A stretch of 64,000 nucleotides of DNA from Phycisphaerales bacterium (GTDB lineage Bacteria; Planctomycetota; Phycisphaerae; Phycisphaerales; SM1A02). Both the position numbers and the translations under genes were made by a program. The notes below the pieces were generated by a model. It saw only the letters and a list, made by a program, of their open reading frames with translations. It ran no database searches and was not told the origin of the DNA. Location of the stretch: the NCBI GenBank assembly GCA_009691705.1, contig SIAR01000004.1, positions 1 to 64,000 on the forward strand. The letters run 5' to 3'. This document shows positions 24,561-33,962 of this stretch, piece by piece; the first letter of the stretch is position 1, and the number at the start of each line of letters is the position of its first letter.

Positions 24561-26042
24561 ATGCTCTGCCACACCGCTCCATCCCGACGCATTGCTCACG
24601 CGGTGCTAATTGCGCTCTGCTTTGCCGCGAGTTGCAAGGTCGGTCCCAACTACGAGAAGCCGACCGAACTCCCCACCTCAACTTGGACGCAGAGTTCGAG
24701 CGCATCTGTAACGCCGTCCGAACCTGAACTCAACGAGTGGTGGAAGCGATTTGACGATCCAATCTTGGATCAACTCGTTGCGCAGGCACAAGAGTCAAAC
24801 GCCACACTCGAGCAATCTCTGGCGAATGTACGGGTGGCGTTCGCGGCGCTGGGGATTTCCGAGAGCGAATACTGGCCATCTATCAGTACGGCGATTCTCT
24901 ACGAACGCCATAAGACAAATGTCTCGCAGCTCGCGGCGCAAGGTGTAGTGACCGCGCCATACAACCAGTGGGCGCTGGGAGCGGCCATGGCGAGTTGGGA
25001 GATCGACCTCTGGGGTCGCGTCGCGCGAACCGTCGAGTCGTCGAAGGCATCGCTTGAATCGCAGGTCGAAGATTTGCGCGATGCGCTGGTATCGATTCGT
25101 TCACAGGTCGGCATGACGTACATGCAGGTGCGCACCACGCAGTTGCAAATCGCGATTGCCGAGATGGGTGCTGACAACCTTCGCCAAACGCTTGAGATGA
25201 CCACGCAGAAGTTTCGCGCTGGCACCACCACATTGCTCGACGTCAATCAGTCGCAAACAGACCTTGACATGCAGCTCGCGAAGATTCCGACGCTCGAGGC
25301 GAATCTCGCTGCCTCGATCTTTTCCCTCGCCCAACTCTGCGGCACAACTCCTGCTCCGATGATTGAACTGCTCGGTAAGGTCGCGCCGATTCCAAGCGGT
25401 CCCGCGACCGTGGGCGTAGGAATTCCTGCCGATCTGTTGCGGCGCAGATCGGATGTGCGCAGTAGCGAACGACTTGCTGCCGCTGCCGTCGCGACCATTG
25501 GCGCAACTGAAGCCCTCAATCTGCCGGTGTTCGCGCTCGCTGGAAACTTCTATCTCGCGTCAAACCAATTCTCTGGACTCGGCAGCTGGAGCAACAACGC
25601 CTACTCCTTTGGACCGACGGTCTCTTGGCTCGTTTTCCAAGGCGGATATGTCAATTCAATGATTGCACAGAGCAAGGGACAGGCGCAGGCGGCTCTTGCG
25701 AACTACCGCAACACCGTGCTGTCAGCCATTCAAGATGTTGAGACCTGCATCAGTGCTCTCACGCAGTCGCAAGAGACAACACGGCGCTATCAGACCGCAG
25801 TGAACAGCGCGCAACAGACCTACGACCTCGGCAACTTGCAATATCAAGCGGGCACGATCGATCTCGAAAATCTCCTCTCAATTCAAAACATATTGCTCGA
25901 CGCGCAGACTGCCCTCGCGCAAAGCCAGGGATACGTCGCGCAGAACATTGTCAATCTTTACCGCGCACTCGGCGGCGGGTGGGAAAGCAGTTCAGTAAAC
26001 ATGGCGGCAGACGAAGCGGCCAAAGGCAAGGGATCATCATGA
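24561..26042 (+). CDS. RND efflux outer-membrane lipoprotein (NodT/OprM family)
   Basis: About 493 residues. A lipoprotein signal ends at CFAASCKVGPNYEKP; the KVGPNY-x-x-P start after the Cys is typical for OprM. Two repeats of long helices and strands follow (for example DEWW-like NEWWKRFDDPILDQL and GIPADLLRRRSDVRSSE). It forms the trimeric outer-membrane channel of a tripartite pump. The ATG at 24561 has a GAGG about eight bases upstream; the track start at 24507 is too early. It overlaps the adaptor gene by ATGA. Confidence 0.92.
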   Translation: MLCHTAPSRRIAHAVLIALCFAASCKVGPNYEKPTELPTSTWTQSSSASVTPSEPELNEWWKRFDDPILDQLVAQAQESNATLEQSLANVRVAFAALGISESEYWPSISTAILYERHKTNVSQLAAQGVVTAPYNQWALGAAMASWEIDLWGRVARTVESSKASLESQVEDLRDALVSIRSQVGMTYMQVRTTQLQIAIAEMGADNLRQTLEMTTQKFRAGTTTLLDVNQSQTDLDMQLAKIPTLEANLAASIFSLAQLCGTTPAPMIELLGKVAPIPSGPATVGVGIPADLLRRRSDVRSSERLAAAAVATIGATEALNLPVFALAGNFYLASNQFSGLGSWSNNAYSFGPTVSWLVFQGGYVNSMIAQSKGQAQAALANYRNTVLSAIQDVETCISALTQSQETTRRYQTAVNSAQQTYDLGNLQYQAGTIDLENLLSIQNILLDAQTALAQSQGYVAQNIVNLYRALGGGWESSSVNMAADEAAKGKGSS

Positions 26043-27187
26043 GACGCAATCGAATTGTCACCACCATTGTGTTGGGGGCATGGGCCCTCAGCGCGTGTGA
26101 GAAACCGCAAGCATTCCCCACTCGACCGACTGAAGTATCGGTGACGACCATCATCGTCGCATCACAAACAGTCGCGAAGAGCGTCGGGTTTCCAGGGCTC
26201 ACAGCGTCGCCGCGGTCCATCCCACTCGATGCGCGTGTGGAGGGGTTTCTGCTCAAACAAGCAGTTCCCGATGGCACAATGACCAAGGCGGGCGATGTGA
26301 TCTACCGAATCGATCCACGTCAATATGAAGCGACGCTCGCCCAAAACGAGGCGACGCTCGCGCAAGCAATCGCTGAACGCAACTATTCGAAGAAAGAAAT
26401 GGAGCGCAACGCCCCGCTAGTTCCGGCAAGTGCGATCAGCCAGCAGTCCTTTGATCAACTTGTTGCGAACTATCAAGCCGACGAGGCGCAGGTGCTCGCG
26501 CAGCAGGCTGCGGTTCTCAACGCAAAGCTCAACCTCTCGTACTGCACGATTTCGAGTCCATTTGCTGGGCTGCTCGGCGCAAGCGAGTCGTTCGAAGGTG
26601 CAGTTGTAGGACCAAGCGTCGCGCGCACAATCAACACGCTTGTGCAGCTCGATCCGATGTGGGCGCAGTTCAGTCCATCGGCTACAGAGTGGCCGCAGTT
26701 TGCCGCACTGCTGGCGAAGGGGCCACTCGTTGCGCAGATCACCTATGGCGGCGACGAGGCCATCAAGGCGACTGGACGGGTGATCTTTAGCAACAACGCC
26801 GTCTCGACCACCACCTCGACGCTCATGATGCGGGTCGAGTTTGAGAATCCAGGGGCGATTTTTCGGCCCGGCACATACGTCAACGTCGAGGTCACACTTG
26901 GGGATCAGCCCGATGTTCTGGTCGTCCCGCAGCAAGCAGTTTTTGCACGCGAAGCAGACTTGTTCGTGTGGAAGGTGATGCCAGATCAGACCGTGCAAAG
27001 TGTGAAGGTCGAGCCGATGCGCAAGGTCAGAAACATGCTCGCGCTCAAGAGCGGGCCAGCTGTCGGTGACCGAATCGTCGTTGACGGGGTGCAGAAGTTG
27101 CATGCTGGATCCAAGGTCGTCGATGCGACCCCGACCCCCGCAACCACCACCCCGGCCGCAAGCCCAACCCCAACACACTCAAAGTAA
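26039..27187 (+). CDS. RND efflux periplasmic adaptor, lipoprotein
   Basis: About 382 residues of the HlyD/AcrA type. A lipoprotein signal reads IVLGAWALSACEKP. The barrel-sandwich and hairpin regions are seen in LDARVEGFLLKQAVPDGTMTKAGDVIYRIDPRQYEA and LNLSYCTISSPFAGLLGASE; a coiled-coil hairpin lies between, about residues 95-160. The C-terminal tail is a Thr/Pro/Ala-rich linker. It connects the inner-membrane pump to the outer-membrane channel. ATG at 26039 overlaps the stop of the previous gene. Confidence 0.93.
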   Translation: MRRNRIVTTIVLGAWALSACEKPQAFPTRPTEVSVTTIIVASQTVAKSVGFPGLTASPRSIPLDARVEGFLLKQAVPDGTMTKAGDVIYRIDPRQYEATLAQNEATLAQAIAERNYSKKEMERNAPLVPASAISQQSFDQLVANYQADEAQVLAQQAAVLNAKLNLSYCTISSPFAGLLGASESFEGAVVGPSVARTINTLVQLDPMWAQFSPSATEWPQFAALLAKGPLVAQITYGGDEAIKATGRVIFSNNAVSTTTSTLMMRVEFENPGAIFRPGTYVNVEVTLGDQPDVLVVPQQAVFAREADLFVWKVMPDQTVQSVKVEPMRKVRNMLALKSGPAVGDRIVVDGVQKLHAGSKVVDATPTPATTTPAASPTPTHSK

Positions 27188-27196
27188 GAGCAAACC

Positions 27197-30100
27197 ATGG
27201 TTCGATTTTTCATCCATCGCCCGATCTTTGCAAGCGTGATCGCGATCATCACCGCACTCGCGGGAGCGATCGCAATGGTCGTCTTGCCAATCGCTCAGTT
27301 TCCCAACATCGTTCCACCAACGGTGCAGGTTTCGTCGACCTACAACGGCGCTGACGCTGTCACCGTCGCCAACTCGGTGACGATGCCCCTCGAAGCGCAG
27401 ATCAATGGCGCTGAGGGAATGATCTACATGTCGTCGAATAGCACGAGCACTGGGGCGAGTGTGATTACGGTGACGTTTGAAGTTGGATACGACCTCGACA
27501 TCGGTGCGGTCGACGTGCTGAACCGCACCCAGACTGCCATGGCCCAATTGCCACAGCAAGTGCAGCAACTTGGCGTTTCGATCACCAAGCAATCGACCAA
27601 TCTGACCGTTGTGGTCTCGCTGCTCTCCCCCGACGGAACCTACGACAGTAAGTTTCTCTCGAACTACGCAAACATCGTGGTGCAGCCGATTCTCTCGCGC
27701 GTCGAAGGTGTTGGCGACATCAACGTCTTTGGACTCCTTGAGTATTCCATGCGCGTCTGGCTCGAACCCGACAGCATGGCTGCGATGGGCATTTCGACCG
27801 ACGAAGTCACCCAAGCGATCCAGATTCAGAATCAGCAGGCGGCCATTGGCAGCATCGGCGCGAGTCCCACAGTCGGTGCCACGGCTTTCAATATCACACT
27901 CACGACGCAGGGCCGACTTTCGACGGCAGAAGAGTTTGGCAACATCGTTGTTCGCACGGGCGAGGATGGTGCGGTCGTGCGAATCAGAGACATCGGCCGC
28001 ACCGAGCTCGGCGCCTTTCAATATGGTTCGACCTCGACGATGAACGGTCTGAGCACCGGAACCATCGGCGTCTATCAGTTGCCAACAGCAAACGCATTCG
28101 GAGTTGTCGAGGCGGTCAAGGAGCAAATGGAACGGCTGCAGCCAATGTTCCCGCCCGGAGTCACCTGGCAAGTCACCTACGACAGTACCGCCTTCGTTTC
28201 GGCATCGGTCGACGACCTCGTCACGACACTTGTCGAGGCTGGACTGCTCGTGCTCGCGGTCATTTTCATCTTCCTGCAGAGTTGGCGTGCCACTCTGATT
28301 CCGATGATCGCGATTCCAGTTTCAATTGTTGGCACCTTCGCAATCATGTTGGCGTTCGGGTTCACAATCAACACGCTCACGCTGCTAGGACTGGTCTTGG
28401 CGATTGGACTCGTCGTCGACGACTCGATCATCGTGGTTGAAAACGTCTATCGCCAACTCGAACTTGGCGCCCCCGATGGCAAGACTGCTGCCGAACGGGC
28501 GATGAAAGAAGTTGCAGGACCGATTGTCGCGACTAGCTCGGTGTTGCTCGCGGTCTTTATCCCCGCCGCGCTGATGCCAGGAATAACTGGACAGCTCTAC
28601 AACCAGTTTGCGCTCACCATTGCCTTCAGCATCGTCTTGAGCATGGTGAATTCACTGACGCTGTCTCCGGCGCTCTGTGGCGTTTTTCTTCAGAAGACGC
28701 ACAAGACGACCTTTCGTCCATACGTGCTCTTCAACGAGGCATTCGAGACTTGCACAGGTCACTACTCGCGATTCGTGCGCTATCTCGCGCATCGCTGGTA
28801 CATCATCGCCGCGACGTTCGTCGCCGGTGCCATCGGTGTTGTGATCATGTTCGATCACACTCCCACCGCCTTCATTCCTAATGAAGACCAAGGGTATTAC
28901 TTCGTCGGATTCCAACTTCCGTCGGGCTCGAGCCTTGAGCGCACTGAAGCAGTGAGCGCGCGCGTGCTCGAGATCGTGAAGGCAGACCCTGCGGTCGTTG
29001 ACGTCATCCAAATCAACGGATTCAACTTCTTGACCGCAGTGGGCGAGGTCAACTCAGGGTTCATCATCGTCACGTTGAAACCCTGGGATGAGCGCGATGC
29101 GCGCACCGAAAATTCGCGCGCGATCATCGTGCGCGCCTTTCCGAAGTTGATGGCAATTCCAGAGGCCAATGTGTTTCCATTCCCCCCGCCACCGATCCCT
29201 GGACTCGGCGCAGTTGGTGGATGGCAGTTGCAACTCGAAGACATCAACGGCGCTGGATTTCCGGTGTTGGCACAAGCGTCAGCCGACTTCATGGCTGCGC
29301 TCGCCAAGCGCCCCGAGGTTGTGAATCTCTCAACTCCATTTCAGAGTCAGGTGCCGATCATCCGGCTCAAGATCGACCGCGCCAAGGCGATGAGCTACGG
29401 TCTCTCAATGACCGATGTCTTCAACACACTTGGGCAAACCATCGGCCAATCGTTCGTCAACAACTTCAACGAGTTCAATCAGGTCTACAACGTCATGATC
29501 CAAGCCGAGGCCGAGGATCGCATGAAGTTGGCGGACATCTTTCGGCTCTACGTTCGCAACGCCTCTGGCGGGATGGTGCCGATCTCGGCATTCACGACCT
29601 ACTCGTTCGAAGTCGGAACCAACAATGCCACGCGCTACAACATGTACAACACGGTGCAGATCAATGGATCGACCGGTCCCGGCTTTGGTTCGGGGCAGTC
29701 GATCGCCGCCGTTGCCGAAGTTGCAGCGGCGACCCTTCCAACCGGAATCACTTACGAGTGGACTGGTGTCACATTCCAGCAAATCGAGGCGGGCACATAC
29801 GCGCCGTTCATCTTCGCACTGGCGCTCATCGCGGTGTTCTTGCTGCTCGCGGCACTCTACGAGAGTTGGCTCTTGCCGCTCAACGTGCTACTGGCGGTCA
29901 CGTTCGCCGTGCTAGGCGCATTGCTCTTATTGAAATTGCTCGGCCGAAACCTCGACGTTTACGGTCAAATCGGCCTCGTTATGTTGGTTGGACTCGCGGC
30001 AAAAAACGCGATTCTCATCGTCGAATTTGCCAAGATGCGCCACGATGGCGGCGAGGGAATCATCGACGCCGCGGTCAATGCATCCCATCAACGATTGCGC

Positions 30101-30337
30101 CCAATCATGATGACCGCCATCGCATTCATGCTTGGCGTTGTGCCACTCACGATTGCTGTTGGCGCTGGCGCGCAGAGCCGTCGATCGATTGGCACAACGG
30201 TCTTGGGCGGAATGATCGGATCGAGCACGATGGATCAGCTGGTTGTCCCAGTTTTCTTTGTGATGATCATGAGCATTAGCGTGGGATTCAAGAATTGGAT
30301 CGGCAAATCAAAGAAGCCAGCCGCGCCGACGCACTAA
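27197..30337 (+). CDS. RND family multidrug efflux permease (HAE-1/AcrB type)
   Basis: A 1046-residue proton-driven pump with 12 membrane spans and two large periplasmic loops. The start FIHRPIFASVIAIITALAGAI is typical. Proton relay residues are seen as the Asp pair in GLVVDDSIIVVENVYRQ (span 4) and the Lys in GLAAKNAILIVEFAKM (span 10). GQSRRSIGTTVLGG-like text near the end matches the family. It exports hydrophobic compounds out of the membrane or periplasm. It begins 9 bp after the adaptor gene. The 3' end overlaps kdsC by 4 bp on the other strand. Confidence 0.96.
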   Translation: MVRFFIHRPIFASVIAIITALAGAIAMVVLPIAQFPNIVPPTVQVSSTYNGADAVTVANSVTMPLEAQINGAEGMIYMSSNSTSTGASVITVTFEVGYDLDIGAVDVLNRTQTAMAQLPQQVQQLGVSITKQSTNLTVVVSLLSPDGTYDSKFLSNYANIVVQPILSRVEGVGDINVFGLLEYSMRVWLEPDSMAAMGISTDEVTQAIQIQNQQAAIGSIGASPTVGATAFNITLTTQGRLSTAEEFGNIVVRTGEDGAVVRIRDIGRTELGAFQYGSTSTMNGLSTGTIGVYQLPTANAFGVVEAVKEQMERLQPMFPPGVTWQVTYDSTAFVSASVDDLVTTLVEAGLLVLAVIFIFLQSWRATLIPMIAIPVSIVGTFAIMLAFGFTINTLTLLGLVLAIGLVVDDSIIVVENVYRQLELGAPDGKTAAERAMKEVAGPIVATSSVLLAVFIPAALMPGITGQLYNQFALTIAFSIVLSMVNSLTLSPALCGVFLQKTHKTTFRPYVLFNEAFETCTGHYSRFVRYLAHRWYIIAATFVAGAIGVVIMFDHTPTAFIPNEDQGYYFVGFQLPSGSSLERTEAVSARVLEIVKADPAVVDVIQINGFNFLTAVGEVNSGFIIVTLKPWDERDARTENSRAIIVRAFPKLMAIPEANVFPFPPPPIPGLGAVGGWQLQLEDINGAGFPVLAQASADFMAALAKRPEVVNLSTPFQSQVPIIRLKIDRAKAMSYGLSMTDVFNTLGQTIGQSFVNNFNEFNQVYNVMIQAEAEDRMKLADIFRLYVRNASGGMVPISAFTTYSFEVGTNNATRYNMYNTVQINGSTGPGFGSGQSIAAVAEVAAATLPTGITYEWTGVTFQQIEAGTYAPFIFALALIAVFLLLAALYESWLLPLNVLLAVTFAVLGALLLLKLLGRNLDVYGQIGLVMLVGLAAKNAILIVEFAKMRHDGGEGIIDAAVNASHQRLRPIMMTAIAFMLGVVPLTIAVGAGAQSRRSIGTTVLGGMIGSSTMDQLVVPVFFVMIMSISVGFKNWIGKSKKPAAPTH

Positions 30338-30870
30338 ACCAGCGCGATCAGCGCATCCCACCTGGCTTGAGCGCGCAAGACTTTCTCGACCACCTCGCGA
30401 ACTGCGCCTGCCCCACCGCGGGCACTCGTCACGAAATGTGCACCCGCGCGCACTTCAGCCGCCGCGTCGTTGACCGCCACTGCAAATCCAACCTGGCGCA
30501 TCACAGCAAGATCTGGAATGTCATCCCCCACAAAGATGCACTCAGTGCGCGTGACTCCGAGTCGAGCAGTGATGCGATCAAGTGCCGCGACCTTGTCGCT
30601 CGCCCCCTGTTCAACCGCTGAAATGGCGAGTTCGCGCATTCGGTGCATCAATGCGAGTCCACGACGACCGGTGATGACTCCCGACTTTCCCCCAGACTTG
30701 TGCCAGAGCGTGAGACCGAAGCCGTCGCGCACGTCGTAACGCTTGCTCTCTTCTCCTGAATCGTTGATGTGGATGCCCCCATCGGTCAATGTGCCGTCGA
30801 TGTCCATCACGATCGCACGCACCGCCGACCAATCGGGATCACTCGTCATGACGTGATCGTACTGCGACAA
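30334..30870 (-). CDS. kdsC: 3-deoxy-D-manno-octulosonate 8-phosphate phosphatase
   Basis: A 178-residue HAD-superfamily enzyme of the C0 type, which lacks a cap domain. Motif I is VMDIDGTLTDGGIHI, motif II ITGRR, and motif IV is FVGDDIPDLAVM. It removes phosphate from Kdo-8-phosphate on the way to the inner core sugar of lipopolysaccharide. Some homologues act on N-acylneuraminate or other sugar acids. No other kds gene is in the window. Start at 30870 gives about 20 residues before motif I, as usual. The next gene on the same strand ends 13 bp before it. Confidence 0.9.
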   Translation of the reverse strand: MSQYDHVMTSDPDWSAVRAIVMDIDGTLTDGGIHINDSGEESKRYDVRDGFGLTLWHKSGGKSGVITGRRGLALMHRMRELAISAVEQGASDKVAALDRITARLGVTRTECIFVGDDIPDLAVMRQVGFAVAVNDAAAEVRAGAHFVTSARGGAGAVREVVEKVLRAQARWDALIALV

Positions 30871-30883
30871 TCAACGCACCGTC

Positions 30884-31513
30884 TCAACCCAACGGTGCGA
30901 TTAGTTCGCGCAGGCTTGAGCGCACGCCGAGCATGAGATGCGCGAGCGACATCGATGGTCCACCGCGAAGAGCTGCCTGCTCGGGTAGTTGTGGCAGGTG
31001 CACGAATCCTGCGCGGCGCACGCTTGCGAACTCGCCCCCACCACTGCCATGCAATAAGAAAAAGAGAATCTCATTGCAGGTAAAAGTCCCCGCGCTCATC
31101 GAGAGAATTGCCGGCACCCCCTCTTCTTCACACGCGTCGCGCATCGCACGCATGGGCAAGGTAGAGAAGTACGCGACAGGCGCGCCAACAATCACTGGCT
31201 CGTCGCAGCACTGCCCCCCTGCGTTGTCGGCGATTCGCTCGTCGCGCAAATTGACAGCCAGCCGCTCGAACGTGATGTGGGTCGCGCGCGCCGACTCGCC
31301 AAAGCAGACCACCGTATCGGGCTGCGCCCGTTCGATCGCACGCGCGAGCTCGGCGCGGGCACTCGTGGCACTCTGACCACCGATCACTGGCAGGATGGCC
31401 GTCGATAGTTCGCTGCCCAAAAGCCCCTCAGCAGCGAACGCGGCCACTAGAGAACTGCTTGGGTTGAATGAACTCCCACCAAATGGCTCGAAGCCCGTCA
31501 AGAGAATTCTCAT
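30884..31513 (-). CDS. Pyroglutamyl-peptidase I-like cysteine peptidase (C15)
   Basis: About 209 residues. MRILLTGFEPFGGSSFNPS is the family N-terminus. The catalytic Cys is in SAGTFTCNEILFFLLH and the His in AGFVHLPQLPEQA; the Glu is in CFGESARATHITFER. It removes an N-terminal pyroglutamate from peptides in the cytoplasm. The track starts at 31615, but the ATG at 31513 begins exactly at the motif. It is divergent from the sigma-factor gene with about 85 bp between. Confidence 0.9.
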   Translation of the reverse strand: MRILLTGFEPFGGSSFNPSSSLVAAFAAEGLLGSELSTAILPVIGGQSATSARAELARAIERAQPDTVVCFGESARATHITFERLAVNLRDERIADNAGGQCCDEPVIVGAPVAYFSTLPMRAMRDACEEEGVPAILSMSAGTFTCNEILFFLLHGSGGGEFASVRRAGFVHLPQLPEQAALRGGPSMSLAHLMLGVRSSLRELIAPLG

Positions 31514-31598
31514 CAGCGCACGGTAGCGCAATGAAATCTCTTTGGGAGAATCAGCTTGATCCCGTCCCTGCTTCGACCCAACGACCAACAAACAACGA

Positions 31599-32135
31599 AT
31601 GAAACGCCCCACCAAAGAACCAACTGCGCACGAGGTCTTTGAGTTGTTGGCCCGAGACCACGCCGATCACCTGATGGTCTTTTTGCGTGCCGTCGTCTAT
31701 GACCGAAGCCTCGTCGACGATGTCTTTCAAGAGACGATGATGGTGGCTTGGAGGCGACTCGCAGACTTCGACAAGAGCCGTTCGTTCGGCGCTTGGCTTC
31801 GCGGCATTGGATCGCGCGTCGCGATGGACATGGCTGGACGGCGCCGGATGGCGATCGTCGATCCAACGATATTGTCAGAGATCGAGCAACACTCGGCGCG
31901 TTTTGACGGCGACCATGCCCTCTCATTTCATAATCGGATGGCCGCCGTCGATGACTGTCTCGCAAAGTTGCCAGACATGTACGCAGAGGTGATTCGCATG
32001 GTTTATCGCACCGACGTTCCGATACGAGCAGTCGCGAAGACCCTCGAGAACAACGAAGAATCAATCAAGAAGCGACTCCAGCGCGCCCGCACGTTGCTTG
32101 GAGAGTGCTTGCAACGCAAGGGAGTATTCGCATGA
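31599..32135 (+). CDS. ECF-type RNA polymerase sigma factor
   Basis: A 178-residue sigma factor with region 2 (HADHLMVFLRAVVYDRSLVDDVFQETMMVAWRRL, then SFGAWLRGIGSRVAMD) and region 4 (YAEVIRMVYRTDVPIRAVAKTLENNEESIKKRLQRARTLL). It overlaps the partner gene by ATGA, which points to a sigma/anti-sigma pair. A close paralog is at 51252. ATG at 31599 is used; the pcp-like gene lies divergent. The signal it answers to cannot be told. Confidence 0.93.
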   Translation: MKRPTKEPTAHEVFELLARDHADHLMVFLRAVVYDRSLVDDVFQETMMVAWRRLADFDKSRSFGAWLRGIGSRVAMDMAGRRRMAIVDPTILSEIEQHSARFDGDHALSFHNRMAAVDDCLAKLPDMYAEVIRMVYRTDVPIRAVAKTLENNEESIKKRLQRARTLLGECLQRKGVFA

Positions 32136-33151
32136 GCAATCCAGAGCAATCCGATTTTGAATCCACCAACAACGAGGCTTCGACGAGCACTGATCGATTC
32201 GTTGATGCCCTTATCACTCACAGATTGTGCGACTCGCCACAGGCGATGGATCGCCGGCTCAACCGTGCGATGCGCGCGGTGCGTGGCGGCAACTATCGCT
32301 TGAACGCGTGGCAGTGGTGGGCGCTGCCAATCGCCGCACTATTGACCCTTTCATTCTTGTTCATGCCTACGTCGAGTTCGGCATCAGCTCTCGTGCGTTC
32401 TGCGACCAAGGTTGCCCGACTCGCTGCCGATCGCCGCTATGAGATTGTGATGGTTCCAGTCGCACGAAACTCGGGCGATTACCCACCACCGATCCAAGCG
32501 ACGCTCGATGTGCGCGATGCACAGCACATGCGTCTCGAGATTCGGTTTCCCGACGGACAAACCATAGTTCGTGGTCGCGATGGTGCCGTCACTTGGGATG
32601 TTGGGCGGGATGGCGAAGTTCGAATCACCGATGGATCGCAACCATGGCCGCGGTGGATCGAGACTCCTGATGGGTCGCTCCTCATCGACTCGATGGCATC
32701 GATGCTCGACGAACTTGCACAGAGGTACACACTGACTCGTGTCGAAAGCACCCAGTGCGGTGGACAGAGTGGACTCGTTCAGATTGACGCGGCGCGCACT
32801 ACCACATCACCTTCATTAACGCAGAGTGCGATGCCACCCGCGAGGCACAATCCAGCGCAACGCATCGTGATGTGCATCGATCCGGCGACGAATGAAGTGA
32901 TTCGTCTCGAGATGCAGTTTCCGCAGGTGAATGGGGGGCCGCGCGGTGAACGGGGTCCACCGCCGCCGCACGGTGAACGGGGTCCACCGCCGCCGCACGG
33001 TGAACGGGGTCCACCGCCGCCGCACGGTGAACGGGGTCCACCGCCAGCAGGAACTCTTCCACCGCCAGGGGCTCCTCAGTCTGTGACCTACGACCGCGCC
33101 GCACTGAGCGCGTTCCCAACGGGATGGTTTGCAGCACCCAACGCGCAGTGA
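32132..33151 (+). CDS. One-pass membrane partner of the ECF factor (putative anti-sigma)
   Basis: About 339 residues. The cytosolic part (1-60) has no zinc anti-sigma motif (H-x3-C-x2-C). One membrane span follows, WWALPIAALLTLSFLFMP, then a periplasmic domain of beta strands (YEIVMVPVARNSG to IRLEMQFPQVNGG) that recalls the outer-membrane-lipoprotein-sorting fold, and a tail of four GERGPPPPH units before the end FPTGWFAAPNAQ. ATG at 32132 overlaps the sigma stop. The role as anti-sigma factor is inferred from coupling and topology; the same plan is found at 51791. Confidence 0.78.
   Translation: MSNPEQSDFESTNNEASTSTDRFVDALITHRLCDSPQAMDRRLNRAMRAVRGGNYRLNAWQWWALPIAALLTLSFLFMPTSSSASALVRSATKVARLAADRRYEIVMVPVARNSGDYPPPIQATLDVRDAQHMRLEIRFPDGQTIVRGRDGAVTWDVGRDGEVRITDGSQPWPRWIETPDGSLLIDSMASMLDELAQRYTLTRVESTQCGGQSGLVQIDAARTTTSPSLTQSAMPPARHNPAQRIVMCIDPATNEVIRLEMQFPQVNGGPRGERGPPPPHGERGPPPPHGERGPPPPHGERGPPPAGTLPPPGAPQSVTYDRAALSAFPTGWFAAPNAQ
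32945..33045. repeat. 27-bp tandem repeat coding GERGPPPPH
   Basis: GGTGAACGGGGTCCACCGCC plus CGCCGCAC is repeated at 32945, 32972, 32999 and, in part, at 33026. It is in frame inside the partner gene of the ECF factor, so copy number can change without a frameshift. The copies are identical in DNA, which suggests recent expansion. Confidence 0.93.
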
Positions 33152-33177
33152 CCCTGCGATGAGGTAGACATACTCGC

Positions 33178-33915
33178 GTGCCAACGCTGTTTGTGGTGAT
33201 GCCGATTTTCAATGAACCGCACACGCTTCGCGCCTCGCTTGCGCGTGTGATGTCTGTTTCTTTGCCACTGTCGTGGCGCCTCGCCCCGATTCTCATCGAC
33301 GACGGATCTGACGCGCTCACAGCGCAGACGATTGATGCCGTCGTGCATGAGTCCCACCCTCCCCTTGCGTTCGAACGTCACGAGAGCAATCGCGGAAAGG
33401 GTGCAGCTCTTCAAACTGGATTCGCGCGCGCACTCGCCCTCTCGCACGACGACGATGACGTCGTGATCATTCAAGATGCCGATCTTGAATACGACCCAAA
33501 CGACTTCATCGCAATGATCTCTGCGCTCGACCCCGCGCCCGCCAAGTGCGCGGTGTTCGGAAATCGATGGCATCGTGGATCGACTCGCGCAGGATGGAAG
33601 AGCCGATTGCACCGCCGCGGCAACCGCATGCTCACCCGCGCGAGCAACCTCGCGACGGGGCTTGTGGTCTCAGACATGGAGTGTTGCTACAAGCTCTTCT
33701 CTGTGCGCGTGCTTCGTGAGATTCTCCCCGCGCTCACCGAGAATCGCTTTGGTATCGAACCGCAGATCGCCGCGGCCCTTGCTCGGGCCAAGGTTCGAGT
33801 GGTCGAAGTACCGGTGGCCTATTGCGCGAGATCCTTCAGTGCCGGCAAGAAAATCGGCCCACTCGACGCAATTCGGGCGGTTTGGGTAATTGCGCGGTCA
33901 AAGTTTCGCCACTAA
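33178..33915 (+). CDS. Family 2 glycosyltransferase, DPM1-like
   Basis: A 245-residue GT-A enzyme. Seen: VVMPIFNEPHTLRAS, LIDDGSDALT, ESNRGKGAALQTGFARAL and the metal motif in IIQDADLEYDP. These fit the dolichyl- or polyprenyl-phosphate hexose transferases (DPM1/GtrB type). There is no membrane helix at the C-terminus, unlike GtrB and ArnC, so it is a DPM1-type soluble or peripheral enzyme. The GTG at 33178 has the usual N-terminus, 26 bp after the previous gene. The sugar donor is not known. Confidence 0.88.
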   Translation: MPTLFVVMPIFNEPHTLRASLARVMSVSLPLSWRLAPILIDDGSDALTAQTIDAVVHESHPPLAFERHESNRGKGAALQTGFARALALSHDDDDVVIIQDADLEYDPNDFIAMISALDPAPAKCAVFGNRWHRGSTRAGWKSRLHRRGNRMLTRASNLATGLVVSDMECCYKLFSVRVLREILPALTENRFGIEPQIAAALARAKVRVVEVPVAYCARSFSAGKKIGPLDAIRAVWVIARSKFRH

Positions 33916-33962
33916 GTAAACACCACATTTGCATTTGCCTTGCGCCGAAGTACCTTTGAGCG

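Noticed and set aside
27179-28171. 330-codon ORF on the minus strand
   Set aside because: Antisense to the RND permease; rich in His, Arg and Asp as expected from the opposite frame.
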